Part shown: piece by piece, positions 34,080 to 46,560 of the stretch
How positions within the stretch are numbered: the first letter of the stretch is position 1
Layout: each line of letters starts with the position of its first letter
DNA from: Talpa occidentalis
Taxonomy: Eukaryota > Chordata > Mammalia > Eulipotyphla > Talpidae
Assembly: GCF_014898055.3 (NCBI RefSeq)
Contig: NW_023605305.1
Span: forward strand, 111,820,734 to 111,884,733
Length of the DNA stretch: 64,000 nt
Reading direction: 5' to 3'
Notes under the pieces: generated by a model
The model's database searches: none
Told to the model about the DNA's origin: nothing
What the model saw: the letters and a program-made list of their open reading frames with translations, nothing else
Program-made: the position numbers and the translations under genes

Positions 34080-35366
34080 CCCCCCGAGGGCGTGCTTAGA
34101 ATGGGACCTGCAATCCGTGGTTGGCTGCTGTTACTTATTCTTGCATTTCAGTATTGGCGACACTACCTGGCCCCAGCAGGTGCCACACATTCAAGCCTCT
34201 GGAGGTCACCTGCCCATCTACCAGCCCCAAGGGGACCCTGAGCCTTACCCCCACCCTTCAGGCCCTGTGACTTTGTTTACCTGCTGACCCCTGATGCCTG
34301 GCCCTGGTGCCAGATCGTCGCCCCTTTCCTGCTCTGTTTGGTCTCCTCCAGCTGCCCTTCCTTACTGAGCCTCACGCTCTGATGTGGAGTCTCAAGTTCC
34401 TCAAGCTCAGTCGGGGTTTGGGGCGCCAGAACAACCAAACCTAGAGAAATGCCTTCACAGGTCACTTGGGAAATTCAAGTAGGGATTGAAGTGACTAGGT
34501 TTCCTTCATCTCTGAAACCCAGGTCCTCAGGGCCTTCACTGATGGAATGAATGTACATTTGATGAGTAGGTGGGTAGACAAATAAATGAACTCTAAAATG
34601 GAGGGGGCTTCCCTGTAGGACCTTCTGGGACTTTTCTCCTTTGCCCTATCTGGTTCAGCTTTCTCCTCAGCCTGCATTTCATGAACATCTCATAAATGGT
34701 GCCATGGAGGAGACAATCATCAAGTTGTAAATGACAGCCAGAGCTTATTAATACCTTGTTTCACTAATTCTAAGATGTACATTTTAACAGGTCTAAAATC
34801 AGATGCATCATACCCTTAACTGCATGTCAGAGCCTCGTTGGCAGTATTTCTTCATGGCGACATTTTTTTAAATAGTGGATCTTACAATCTAAACCCTGTT
34901 ATTGTTGATGAAAGACGATATATTGGTTGATGTCATCCAAATCAAAGACTATCTATAGGACAGGACAAATGGAAGCGACTCTAACAAGATGAATTTTATA
35001 GTGATAAACAATTTAGTCCTGCACTTAAGTTCAAAAAATCAATGGTGCAAGTAAGAAATGAAGACAACTTGGCTTCTGTTCAGAGCCTGTCACTGTCGCG
35101 GTGGGTTTGAGTCCACTGCTGTCCAAGAGTTAATAGCCAGGCTGCTGCCCCTACAGCTAATGCAGTTGCAGGCTGCATGACTAGAACTACGGTGTCCCAA
35201 CACAGGCGGAAAACACTCATTGTAATTTTTTCTGGCCAGCTTATTTTGAAATATTTTATTGCCATCTTTTAAGAGGCGCGTTAACAATCGGGAGTGTAAG
35301 CTCTTATTGAAATTGTGCTTGAGAATTAAGGCCTAGACCAAGTTGAGAGATGAGAGATGACTTTAT
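34080..35366. other. intergenic, no recognised element
   Basis: Nothing recognisable beyond short chance frames on both strands. Confidence 0.45.
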
Positions 35367-35380
35367 AAGAAATAGCTTCA

Positions 35381-35663
35381 GGGCCTCCCTGGTGGGGCAG
35401 GTGGTTGAGCACCGCGCCGTGAAGCTATCCGCAGCCTCTGCAGCGCGGGTTCGATCCCTGCTGGCCGGTGAGAATTCCACATGGCACAGTAGACTTCACA
35501 TGGCACTGTCTCTCCTGCTGTTCCCTTCAGCAGTGTATTTCGTCAGTCTGCCTGTTCTGTTCCCTGCTCTGTCTCTGGTGGATCCTCTCACCCTTCCGTG
35601 AATCTGGCCTGTGCCCCAGTTCCTGTATAAATAAATCTTTTTAAAAAATGGGAAAAAAAAAAA
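35381..35663 (+). mobile_element. tRNA-derived SINE, type I
   Basis: Forward copy: gggcctccctggtggggcag head, B box ggttcgatccc, tail tataaataaatcttt and poly(A). The 14-bp target duplication aagaaatagcttca at 35367-35380 and 35664-35677 is perfect. Confidence 0.95.
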
Positions 35664-35677
35664 AAGAAATAGCTTCA

Positions 35678-38514
35678 GTAAGCGTGTTACTGACTGTATG
35701 GTTAGAAAACTGTTGGGTCCATTCTTCTTGCAGGAGACTCAGAAAATTTTCTTTTCTTACCCAGATGCAGGAATCACTGTGTTTCCTGTTTGCTATTATG
35801 GTCTTTGAAGCATAAAACTGCCTGTGGTCTGCTTTTTTCCCTCATTGCCAGTTAGTTCAAAAAGAAAATTTAGGTCCTATTGTCTAGTCAAGTTCAGAGA
35901 ACCACCTGGCCTGTCACTCCCTTTACCTGGGCTCAGAATTTCCCCTTTGCTAACATTTCCCCCATTGCTTTTATAATCCCCTCATTTTATTAATGCTTTG
36001 CAAGTTCCTTTGGGTCCCTTTGGTATAAATTGTGGAGGGGAATGAAGAAACACCCAAACAGCTAAGTGAAAAAAGGATGTGTATTCGGGAGAGAGCAATG
36101 GGGAAGGCAGGAGCTGAGGAGATGATCCCGGATGCACGGATGCACGTGGGTGAAGGAAGTGGGGCTATTTGCAAAGCCAGAACCTTATGGGGAAACATGA
36201 ACGGTCCTAAAATTGTTCACAGGCCTCTCATATTGGAAAGATACTGTATTTATTCTGCATAACGCTAGGTAGTAAAGTCAGTGGCAGTTAGAGGGAAATA
36301 GATATTTTTTTCTTGATGGGAAAGAAAATTTGAGTTGTCCTGAATTAGAATGGCTGTGATGTGAGGTGACTGCTCCCTGTTTTTGGAAAGGCCCCAGTCA
36401 CGGTCCTTAGCTTGGCTTTGCCTAAGTCCTACAGATGCCAGTGCTGGACTTTGACGGGTGGATGACACCTGTGGAGGATGGGAAAAATGGCATTCCGGAG
36501 GATGGAGCCATCCTCCTGAGTCAGTTTGTGAAATGGAAGCTGCTTTCGGGGGAGGGGAGCCACCTGCCAAGGGTGGGGCCCTCTGGGACCAGCGCCTACG
36601 GGGACAGAGGCCACTTCCAGGGCAGGCTGAGGCTATCCCCTGGGGACACTCTCCTAAGCCCACTGAAAACCACACAAAGGGAAATCGGAGCACAGCTCGG
36701 AACACCAAGGGGCACAGGCCTCCCAGCGGCCTTCCAGCTCCCCTCGCCCTGTGCAGAGTCTCCAGCAGGGCTCAAGAATGTGGCACTCTCCGTTCCCCAG
36801 GGGTCTTTTATATTTCCTTTCCTCGGCTCAAATCCCTCCTTCACGCCGATTGGCCCACAATTACCTCATTGTTCCCCTCCCGGGTTAGAAAACCACATCT
36901 GCCCATCCCCTCCCTTCTCAAGTCCTCTTACTCCAAAGTGACAGTGAGTATTTCCCTGGCTGCGCCTTTCTGCCCGCAAGTTCACAACTCCCCATTGTCC
37001 CCACCCGCCGGCGTCCCTGGGCTCGCCTGTCTGCCGACTTCGTTAGCCATGCAGATTTATGCAGCCTCCTCTCAGGCCTCGCCTGCATCCCTGCCACTGC
37101 ATTTGCAACGCTTCCCTTCTCTCCTCTCCACTTGCAGCTACTTTCAGCAGCCCCTGGCTCCAGCCATCTCAGCCCCTCGCGCCCTGCTTGGTGGGGACAG
37201 CGGGGGTGTGGTAGCCACAGGACTGCGGGGGAATGAGCTGACCCAGCGGACAGGAAAACCACCGAGCAGCCCAGCTGCTGAGAGGCTCAGCTAAGAGTGG
37301 GAGGGGAAGCATGAGGTGCCTGGGCCAGCAGAGCCTGAGACCGAACCTGGCTGCTCCCAAGGCCCCGATATTGGGACTCTCCTGCGTCCCCAGGGGGCTG
37401 ACGGCGAACCACGCAGGCCTGCCTGGCTTCATCCCTGCGCTGGCCACTCAAGCTGTTCCCCTTCATTTGATTCTGACAGACACAAAGGAGTCTCCTCCCT
37501 TCACCCTCCTCCGAGGGCAGCCTGGGCCTGGCCAGCGGCTCATGGCTTGGGGAGAATTTATAGCCTGAGACCTCAGAAGGTTGGAACCAAGCCAAGGCCA
37601 TAAACTTTGTTCCCAGTGAGTTTACAAGGAAGGGCAGACGCGCCTGGCCCTGGGCCTGCCCTGCACTGCAGAGCACCCACCTGCCTCTGCTCTCAGAGGG
37701 TCCGTGGGTCTGTAGAGCTGAGCCTGCGACCTGGGTCCGTCCACACTGAGGAAGAGGGTCCTGGAGCAGGCGTCCAAAGCCTTAGCAGAGATGGGCCAGC
37801 GGGAAGGGTAGGCGGCCTTCAGGGACCCCACTTTTTGTCTGTGGGGGAAATGGTATGCAATGAACTTCAAGAGGAATCTTGTGTGGATAAAAGGCCACAA
37901 AATAAGAGTGGGGGTCGGGGGGAGGTGTGTGGGTAGGTGGTAGTGGATGCACTAATTGTATTTGACGGCAAAGAAAATGCAAGTGCTTCGTCAACATTGG
38001 TTTAAATAAAAATGTCATATTTCTACTTAAAAATGAGCGCTGGAACCTATGCGCCTCCCTTTGACTCCAGGGAACTTGGCCCCCAGTGGAACACACACCA
38101 CCCAGAGTGAACCCCAATGTGGACTGTGGCTCTGAGTCATGATGATTGTTAATGACGCATCAATTTAGGTTCATCCTCTGCAAAGTGGATCATCTGGTGG
38201 AGGGTGTTGAGAATGGGGGAGACAGTGCCTGTGGGGGGCAGTGGGTATATGGGAAATCTCTGTCTTTTCCCAATTTTGCTATGGAATTAAGACTACTTTA
38301 AAAAGCAATTCTTTTTACAAAAAGATCCCACCTAACTTTCTGTCCTCCCAGCCCACCCGCTCCAGCCCCCCTTGGCTTCATTCTGTGACGACACTGGACA
38401 CCTCGGGTCTCTTCTGCAGCAGCCCCTCTTGTCTCCCCTTCTGCAAACAGCTCCGGAGCCCAGCTACAAGGTGGGTGTGCATGGAGGCTGCCTGCACCGG
38501 CGGGGGTGCCCAGC
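35678..38514. other. GC-rich, repeat-poor intergenic block
   Basis: From about 36.4 to 38.5 kb the base composition shifts to GC-rich, and there are no SINE or L1 insertions. The longest open frame of the window (36458-37294, plus, 278 codons) lies here. A second plus frame (36435-36941) and minus frames overlap it, as expected where stops are rare. Its product is Pro/Ser/Leu-rich and has no domain I recognise. It could hold regulatory sequence or an unspliced noncoding transcript. Confidence 0.4.
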
Positions 38515-38830
38515 AGGGTGAGTGGACTTGGTCGTTTCACACCGCTGGACTCTGTGGCTCTTACCTGCGGCCTTGAAAGCAGGAGGAGCTTGGGAGCGAG
38601 GGCGCAGGGCACACCTGCCTGAGTGTGGACCCCTGGAGCAGGGTGTGGGCGTGCGTGAGTGTGCACACCTGAGCCTGGAGGCCAGGGATATAAGGCCGGC
38701 GTCACTCAGCTGGTTAAACAGCTGTGGCGGTGGGGCTACAAGAGCAAGAGCAGAGGCTATGAGAGGAATAGACCCCCAGAAAACTACAGCGAGAGCCCAA
38801 AGAGAAAGAAAAGAATAAAGTTCACGGGGG
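38515..38830 (+). mobile_element. LTR-like repeat, family alpha, copy 2
   Basis: Better preserved partner of 19145-19445. It shows a TATA-like gatataagg (38686-38694), 'ccggcgtcactcag', and an AATAAA at about 38814-38819 some 120 bp later, the U3-R-U5 layout of an LTR. Sequence to about 38990 (with another aataaatgg) may belong to it. Confidence 0.6.
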
Positions 38831-39139
38831 GGGATGGGAGGCCTGCCAGCTTCCCACCCCACCCTCCTGCCCCGCCTCCCTGCCTTGCCAGGATGTGGGC
38901 TTGCCCCACAATAAATGGCAGAGAGAGAGCATTGAAGCCATGGAGGCTTCAGGACTCCCCTTTTCCTGTCTACCCCAATCGATAGAGAACCTGCCCTGTG
39001 CCCGCTGCTACAACACCAAGAGTTCAACTTAGTTTAATTCCAGTCTGAACAGTCACCCAGAGAGCATCCGCTCAGGTGCTGATCCCAAGCCAGACCTCAG
39101 CTCTGTCCCACCGCCCGCTCTCCCCCGGGAGACCCCGCC

Positions 39140-40205
39140 TCAGGCCTCTCCTTAGGTTTGTTGACCTTCAATTTCAGAATAGCAAGGTCAGCCATCAGCC
39201 AGAAGGCATTTATTTGGGAATAACAGAAAAGTGCCACTCAGAGCTCATATTCAGGATGTGTTTCCAGGGAGGGAGTGTTTTTTACAGAAAGAGGGAGCAG
39301 GATGGGGTAATAGTGAGGGGAAGGGAGAGATAAGGTAACAATGGTCAGATGTGGAGGTGGAGGCCTCACAAAGTGAAAGCAGGTGAAGTTTCCCTTTAGC
39401 CAGGATATCCTCATTCTTGTTGGCTTCTTGGAATACTGGCTGGTTGGCCCAGTTGAAAGGGGACAGTAAGATGGTTGGTTTGTTTGCACGGCGTTCTCTG
39501 GTCCGACATATGCTTCCAGTGATGTCACTTTCACAGGCTCCACTCATGGAAATCAGGAAACTTGTTTACTCGCTAGATCACTGATTTTTAACAAAGGATG
39601 TAACTGAGGAACAGCCAGTTGGAAAGATGCATAGGGCAGTTGTGGGGCCGGGAGCAGCAGCGCCCTCTCCTGGCAGCCCCTTCCCTCTGAAGCCCCTCAT
39701 CTTTTGGGTTTTTATGCAGACTTGCTTACCGAGGCATGACGGCGTAAGTCATTGGCCAATAGCAATGGAAGTCAACCTTCCAGGGCCCTTGTCCCCTCCC
39801 CAGAAGTTCGATCCTTCTAATCAGTCATTGGTTGTCCTGGCAACCAGTGCCCACCCCATCTTCAGGTACTTGCAAAAGACACCTCATTCATATACCAAAT
39901 GACGCCACCATCATTGTCAACACTTAGGAGATTCCAAGGGCTTTGGGGAACTGTGGATGGAGACCAAATGTAGACGAGAAGTATATTTTGGTCTTCTGAA
40001 TGGCCAAAGATTTATTTCTTATAAAATCTCAGTATCACAATTCCCGCCTCATCCAGCTTAGACCCCAGGGCACGGCCTATAAACTCTCCCTCACAAGCCT
40101 GGTGCTTTCTCTGACAAAATCCTCTGTCTGAGCAAACCTTTGTGACTGCTTCTCTGCATCTGTGCAGAAGCTGCTAAATGTTTCTAGAGAAAAACTCACA
40201 AGCTG
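39140..40205. mobile_element. possible degraded ERV/LTR sequence
   Basis: The stretch 39890-40200 (atataccaaatgacgccaccatcattgtcaacacttagg read with gaps, 'tttcttataaaatctcagtatcac', 'ccagggcacggcctataaa', 'ctctgacaaaatcctctgtctg') has the feel of an ERV1-type LTR with a TATA-like 'cctataaac'. I cannot name it, and boundaries are guesses. Confidence 0.35.
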
Positions 40206-40215
40206 ACCTGTGCAC

Positions 40216-40470
40216 TTTTTTTTTTTGGCTTTGTTTTTGTGGGGTTTTGAGTTGAGGTAATATTGGTTTACAACACTGTATGTTTCAGGTGCACAACTTC
40301 ACACCTCGACAGCTGTAACCGCCTCTCAACTCCCATCACCAAAGGTCGATCCCCTTGACCCACGCACTTTAGATTCAAAACCTGAGGAGATCAAAGCCAC
40401 TCAGCACGCCTACTCTTTCCACCGCCTGGGGTAACTAGCTTGTATTTTCCTGTTCTTGCCTCAAACTTTC
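40216..40470 (-). mobile_element. L1 3' end (L1MA-like)
   Basis: Poly(T) at 40216 is followed by 'gagttgaggtaatattggtttacaacactg' and 'gtttcaggtgcacaacttcac', the reverse complement of the L1MA-type 3' UTR. Confidence 0.65.
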
Positions 40471-40795
40471 CATACTTTCTGTTTTTGCACCCACCTCAGC
40501 TGGTGGACCCATCTCATAAAAAACACTCTCATCCAATCATCCTCCAATATTGAGTCCCACCTGGATGCCCACCAAGCTCCTCTTCTGCAGGGCAGGTCAG
40601 TGGGGTAAAGTGTCTTTCCTCCAAAGTCCATTGTTTGACTTGAGGGCTAGAGCTCACGCCCCCTCTCCTCTTCAAGGGCTTTGCCCCTGCAGAGATCCCC
40701 AATATCTCCTGAGTCACTGCAAGTTATTTGCAAATTTACAGACAGGCTCTTCCTTTCACTCACCTTTGAAAAGATACAGACATGTGATAAGATGC

Positions 40796-41600
40796 TATCA
40801 TTAGCCATCAGGGAAATGCTGATCAAAACCACAGTGATATAACACTTCACACCAAGGGAAGCTGCATTCAAAAGGGCAGACAACAAGTGAGGGAGAGGAT
40901 GTGCAGAAATCAGAGCCTCCCACTCTGCTGGTAGGAAAATAAAATGGCGCAGCCACTTGGGATAACAGCCTGTCAGTTCCTGAAAACTTAAACACAGAGC
41001 TAACATATGATCCAGAAGTTCCACCCCTAGGCATAGATACAAAGGAAATGAAAGCAAGTATTCGCACAATGGGTACACAAAGGGATTGCACACATGTATT
41101 AGAGAGCAGCGTCATTCATAAAACACACAAAGGAGAAAAAACCCAATTGTCCACTGAGTGCTCAATAAAATATGGCAATAAGGGACCAGGAAAAAGACTA
41201 ATTATAATAAAGTAAAAATCAAACTCAACAAGCAACCATAAACCAGAGACACACTACAGTGGTGGGGGAGGGAGTAGGATCAAAACAAGGGTGGTGGGAA
41301 TTTTACGGGGACGATAAAGATGAAAATGCATACATTGTGCAAAAATGAAAAATGATGTAAAAATATATAAAATAAAATAAAAATAAAAAACTCAAAGTAT
41401 CCAAAAAAACCCCAAATTTTCCCCCAAATTGTGAAAAAAAAACTATGGCTATCCATATATTTAATATTTTGGGGGAGCAAAAGAAAGTACTGGACATAGC
41501 CCACATGGATGAACTCTGAAACCCTGCTAAGCGAGAGAAGGCAGGCACAAATGGTCTCCTATCCTTTTGCTGCATGTATATAAAAAGTCCAAACTAGAGA
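40796..41600 (+). mobile_element. old L1, ORF2 end and 3' region
   Basis: Ordered landmarks: 'ttagccatcagggaaatgc', 'atcaaaaccacagtgatataac', 'aaaatggcgcagccacttgg', 'aacctgtcagttcctgaaaac-like', 'acatatgatccagaagttcc', 'cctaggcatagatac'. This is the ORF2 C-terminal part of L1M. A young L1 3' end interrupts it at 41177-41393, after which old L1 continues ('acatggatgaactctgaaac'). Confidence 0.8.
41177..41393 (+). mobile_element. young L1 3' end nested in old L1
   Basis: The 3' UTR ends 'gatgaaaatgcatacattgtgc', 'gaaaaatgatgtaaaaatata', then an A-rich tail, as at 8383. It also shares the 'gacacactacagtgg...gggagggagtagg' layout with the minus-strand copy at 46208. Its 5' boundary is approximate. 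Confidence 0.7.
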
Positions 41601-42204
41601 ATCTGTAGAGAATGAAGACAGATTGGTGGGTGTGTAGGGATGAGGGAATCGGGAAAATAGCAATAAGTTTTCCTTTCCAAGTCCAGCTACTGCCCCCATC
41701 TTTGTCCCATTTCACAACAAATTTTTTGGGAAGTTTTCATCATTTATCATCATTATTGACACTTGCTGCTATCATTGCTGCAAGAGAGTCATTGTTTTGA
41801 AGCCACATGTGTAAGGAGTTGAGTCATCCTCATGGTTCAGCTCAGGACTAAGGCCCTTGGCATGCACAGGGGCCTCTTGTATCTCCTTTTATTTCCACTC
41901 AGTCCTGACCACAACACCGCTTTTCCTCTTCACATGTACACACACTCAATTCCAGTGTGTGCCTCAGTCCTTGACTGCGCTTTGGAAAGACGATGGTCTT
42001 GTCTTGTGCTTGTGTGTATCTAGTGCATGCAACAGCAGAGAGCCACCTGCTTCTCACCCAGAGACAGCGAGCACATGGGTAGGAGCACCGGGATCCCTGC
42101 TCTGCCACTTCCTCGATGGCGGCCACACAGTCATATCACCCTTGGTGCTCCCAGCACCGCCCGCCCCACGCCCCATGCCAGTGACATGAGGACCCATGCG
42201 GCAA

Positions 42205-42274
42205 GCATTCACAGAGAGTCACTGAGAATGTCTCTGCCAGGCACTGTACCAGGCACACTATCCCTGTCCTTGTG
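42205..42274 (-). repeat. L2 3' fragment
   Basis: 'gccaggcactgtaccaggcac' and the following 'ctgtccttgtgaagatt' are the reversed L2 end. The SINE at 42293 is inserted in it. Confidence 0.4.
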
Positions 42275-42292
42275 AAGATTATATCTAAAATT

Positions 42293-42567
42293 GGGCCTCT
42301 CCAGTGGTGCAGCAGGTTGAGCGCAGCGCTGTGAAGCTGTCCACAGCCTCTGCAGCGCGGGTTCCATTCCCGGACAGCCAGGGAGATACCCACATGGTGC
42401 GGCAGACCTCTCCTGTCCTGCCTGCTGCTCCCCTCATGAGTGTTTTCAGTCGTCTGCCTATTCTGCTCCCCGCTCTGTGTCTGGTGAATCCTCTCACCCT
42501 CCCACGCCTCTGGCCTGTACCCCAGCTCTTGCAAAAAAAAAAAAAAAAAAAAAAAACATTTAACAAA
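42293..42567 (+). mobile_element. tRNA-derived SINE, type I
   Basis: Forward copy: gggcctctccagtggtgcag head, a B-box-like ggttccattccc, and a pure A24 tail. The 18-bp target duplication aagattatatctaaaatt (42275-42292) against aagattatatctagaatt (42568-42585) has one mismatch. Confidence 0.95.
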
Positions 42568-43461
42568 AAGATTATATCTAGAATTTCTGTGAGGATGATG
42601 TCAACTGGAACATTGAAAAGCCTATTTGTATAAGCTTTTTCTTTCTTCTCCTTTTTTCTTTTCCTCCACATCATTTTTAAAAATAACTGTGTATCGCTGT
42701 GTATATATCCACCTTCCAGGGTGTCTGGCAGTGTTTTATCATTTATATCCCCCACACTTTACTTGCTTATCTAAGTAACAGAAAACTAGGTTGTATGAGA
42801 AGGCTCAGAGACAAGAATATTTAGAAAATAAAAACAGGTTTTACATGCGAAGAAGTGTCAAGGAGTTAGATTCTAGAAGAATTAGTTTTTCAAGTAAAAA
42901 CCACAGCAGATATTTAAAGAGAAAGGTACAAAGTCAGCCAATGTTACTAAGCTTTCATTTATCTGCTTATGATGGGAAAAGACCTTTTGCTCTTTCTGTA
43001 TGATTTTTCTTATCTATGAAGGTGATGACAGTCTTTGGGTGTCAGCATTGCCAAGGTCAGGGATAGAACTGTTTCCTTTTGTTAGGCTGGGATGTGCTTA
43101 AGGCTTTCATTTATCTGGGGGAACAAAACTAGAAAGATAAACCTACCATTTACTATACTTAAAGTTACTGATAGTTTTCTCAGTGTGCAAAAGGTCCTGA
43201 GATAGTGGGGTTTGGTGCCTACTCTTAATTGCACAAGGACAAAAAAGCAGTTTTGTTTCCACAGTTGCTTCCAAATTTGTGCCAGGACAGTTTGATATGC
43301 ATTCTCATGATGCACCTCATTGACCTTGCATGAGTTTCCCTGCAAAATTACTCAGGAGTGGTAATGCTGTTATTTAGAGTGGGAAAGCTGTGACTTAGTC
43401 AATGATCTAGTAAGTGATGTCATTTAAAGGATATGCAAATATATAAGCTATTTGGCAATAA

Positions 43462-43720
43462 TTTTTTTTAAAGATTTATTTATGCATACTGGGGTACAGG
43501 CCAGAGATGGGGGTGGTGAGAGGATTCACCAGAGACAGAGCAGGGAACAGAACAGGCAGACTGACTGAAAACACTGCCGAGGGGAGCAGTGGGCGAGACA
43601 GGAGAGGTCTGCTGTGCCATGTGGGTTGCTCCCTGACTGGCCAGGGATCGAACTCGTGCTGCAGAGGCTGAGGATTGCTTCATAGTGAGGTGCTTAACCC
43701 CTTGTGCCACCAGGGAGGCC
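43462..43720 (-). mobile_element. tRNA-derived SINE, type I
   Basis: Reverse copy, head 'gccaccagggaggcc'. The target duplication ctatttggcaataa (43448-43461) against ctatttggtaataa (43721-43734) has one mismatch. Confidence 0.94.
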
Positions 43721-43859
43721 CTATTTGGTAATAAATCTTAAAGTGCATAGAGGTAGCAAGACAAATATACCAGAATATATCACATAAAATTAAATGTTCC
43801 AATTAATAATGATTGTCTGGTTTAATGAAGTATTTTGGATAGACTGCCTAAACAGAAAG

Positions 43860-45842
43860 TTTGAAAAGGAAAAAAAAAAAAATGGAAAAATATGACCTGT
43901 AAAAATTAACCAAAAGAAAGCTCATGTTACTAGATGAAAATCACATAAAGAAGATGTTAGCAAAAAACATTACTAGCCATAAAGAGGTACTTGTTACAAT
44001 GATAAGACTCAATGCACCAGCAAGATGTAAAATTTTAACTTTGCTTGAGGTTATAAAGTAGCCCCAAAATGTAAAAATTAAAACTAATAAATTATAAAGG
44101 GAGGCATAGACTGAGCCACAATGATAGTTGGAGGTTTTAATGTATCCTGTCTCAGAATTGATAGAAAAAGCAGATTTAAAAAAAAATAGAAAGGCTTAGC
44201 ATATATGAAAAAACAGTATCAGCAAAACTGGCCTAATTAACATATATACAGCATTACACCCAACAGCTGCAGAATACACATTCTTTTTAATTGCACATGA
44301 AATATGTAGAAAAATTGACCATATGTTTGGCCATAAGACAATACTCAACAAGCTTCAGTGAACTGAAATCTTGTGAAAAGTTTTCTCTAGTCACATAAAA
44401 TTCAGCTAAAAGTCAATAACAAAAATTAGCTAGAAAAAATTCCCAAATGCTTGAAAATTAAGTAACTTGCTCCTAAATAACCTGTGATTTCAAAGATGAA
44501 ATCACAATGAAAAAATGTGAACTGTTTAGAACTAGGTAATAATAAAAATACTACACATCAAAATTTATAGGGGGCCTATGAGAAAGAATAAAGACTATCT
44601 TTCATCCCAAGAAAGTAGAAAAAGATCAGCAAAATTTTGAATCCCCAAAAAGCAAAGCAAACAGAATCAATCAGAAAGATGAAAGTGGAGATGTATTATA
44701 CACGAGATAAACACAATAGAGATAAGTATAACCAAAGGTTAATTCTTTGAAAAGATTAATAAAATTGTTAAGCTACTGGCAAAACTGAAAATTTTTTCCT
44801 TTTTTTCTTTTCAAAAATGAAAAGAAAAATAAGCAATGCCAGGGATGAAAAGGTGACATCGCCACAGGAAGGAAACTGGGGCTAGATACCCTGACCTCAC
44901 TTTCCTCCTTTTTCTGGATTCCCATGGGAGTTATCTTTCCCATGCCAACTTTAGAAAGATCATAAGAAGATATTACAAATAAGTTTAGGTCAGAAAGTTT
45001 TAAAATTTTGATAAAATATACAAGTTCTTAGAAAATCATGATATACCCAAAATAACACTCCCAACAATCACAAACTATTTGCAGAGTTGAGTCCATAGGT
45101 GAAAACCTTCCTCAGAGAAAACTCCAGGCCCACATGACTTCACCAGCAAATTCTACCAACCACTTAATGGGGAAAAATGTCAATATTCTACAAACTCTTT
45201 CAGGAAACAGAAAATGAAGGAATACCCACCACCACATTTTGAGAGGCCAGCGTAACCTTGATTGCAAGGTTGTTTGATTAGTTCATAACAAGAAAGGAAA
45301 TTTTTAGGCTGTACTAACTTATGGAAACAGATGTAAAAACTCCCAAGCAAAATCTTAGCAAACCAAATCCAGCAATGTATAAAATGATACCATATCAAGC
45401 CCTTGTTGGGTTTATTCAGGAATACAAATTGGTTTGGTATTCAAAAATTAATAAATATAATTAACAGAGAAAACAGGAAAAGCCCTATGATTATCTCATA
45501 TGATTAAATTCAACATATGCTTATAATTTTCTAAAAGATCTCTGCAAGCAAGGAGTAAGACACAACTCCTTTTCTGAAAAGTATGTTAGACATAGTCTAG
45601 ATATGAAGCGTATCTAGAATAAAACAAGAATGTTTGCTATCACCACTTCCTTTGTGCGGTCCTGTCAGTAAAATAGAGACTTGAAAAAACAAAATTGAAA
45701 GTACTGGAAAAAGTAAAACAGTCATTCATAGGTGAAATGATGGTATGCAGAGAGAAGCCAAAAGAATTTCAGATTAAATTATTTCAAATTTAGGGAATTT
45801 TAAGTTTTAGGGAAGGCGAGCAAGGTTGCTAATAAAAGTCAA
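43860..45842 (+). mobile_element. old L1, ORF2
   Basis: Very clear L1 ORF2 order: 'gagccacaatgatagttggaggtttt', 'gcattacacccaacagctgcagaatacac', 'ttgaccatatgtttggccataag', 'taactagctagaaaaaattcccaaatg-like', 'aaggttaattctttgaaaag', 'cttcaccagcaaattctacc', 'attggtttggtattc'. Stops break every frame. Confidence 0.85.
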
Positions 45843-45858
45843 CATACAAAGATCTTTT

Positions 45859-46155
45859 TTTTTTTTGAAGATTTATTTATTTATTTATTTGTTTGTTTGT
45901 TTGTTTGTTTGTTTATTTATACAAGCACTGGGTACAGTCAGAAGCGCGGGAGGGTGAGAGAATTCACCAGAGCCAGAGTGGGGAGCAGAACAGGCAGACT
46001 GATGAAGCACACTGCTGAGGGGAGCAGCGGGCGGCAGGAGAGGTCTGCATGCCATGTGGGACCCTCGCCGGCAGCTGGGGATCCAACCGGTGCTGCAGAG
46101 GCTGTGGGCAGCTTCGCAGCCCAGTGCTCAACCTCTGCACCACCAGGGGAGGCCC
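45859..46155 (-). mobile_element. tRNA-derived SINE, type II
   Basis: Poly(T), ttta and ttg repeats, type II body (gcactgggtacagtcagaagc), head 'ccaccaggggaggccc'. The 16-bp target duplication catacaaagatctttt at 45843-45858 and 46156-46171 is perfect. It interrupts the old L1. Confidence 0.95.
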
Positions 46156-46207
46156 CATACAAAGATCTTTTGCTTTTATGTATTCAAGCCATAGTATTAG
46201 AACATGG

Positions 46208-46560
46208 AAATTTTATTTTATTTATTTATTTATTTATATTTTACATCATTGTTCATTTTTAAACATATTTGCTCCCCCCCACCAGGTGTAGTCCCATAGA
46301 ATTTCCTTCACCAATGCACCCGTGCACCATCACCTCAGTCCCCTGTGCTCCTCCCTCCCTCCGATCCCTCTCCCACCTCCTTCCCTGCAGGATGTCTCAG
46401 GTTTATAATTGTCTGTTTGTTTTTGTTTTGTTGTGTTGTGTTTTGTATTGTTATTTTTCCCCCTGATGTCTTACTTGGTTCCCTTGTATTTCTCCTATAA
46501 GTGAAACCATCTGATATTTTTCTTTTTCCTTCTGAGTTGACAATGGTCAAGTTTCGTTGT
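46208..46560 (-). mobile_element. young L1 3' end
   Basis: Reverse complement of the same 3' end as at 41177: on the minus strand, 'caaatatg', then 'gaacaatgatgtaaaata', then (aaat)n. Upstream on that strand are 'gtgggagagggatcgg' and 'cagatggtttcacttatagg', typical of an L1 ORF2 end. A somewhat different subfamily from the other two copies. Confidence 0.65.

Noticed and set aside
36458..37294. 278-codon open frame as a new gene
   Set aside because: It lies in GC-rich DNA where stops are rare, overlaps other long frames on both strands, has no recognisable domain, and its composition is Pro/Ser/Leu-rich low complexity.
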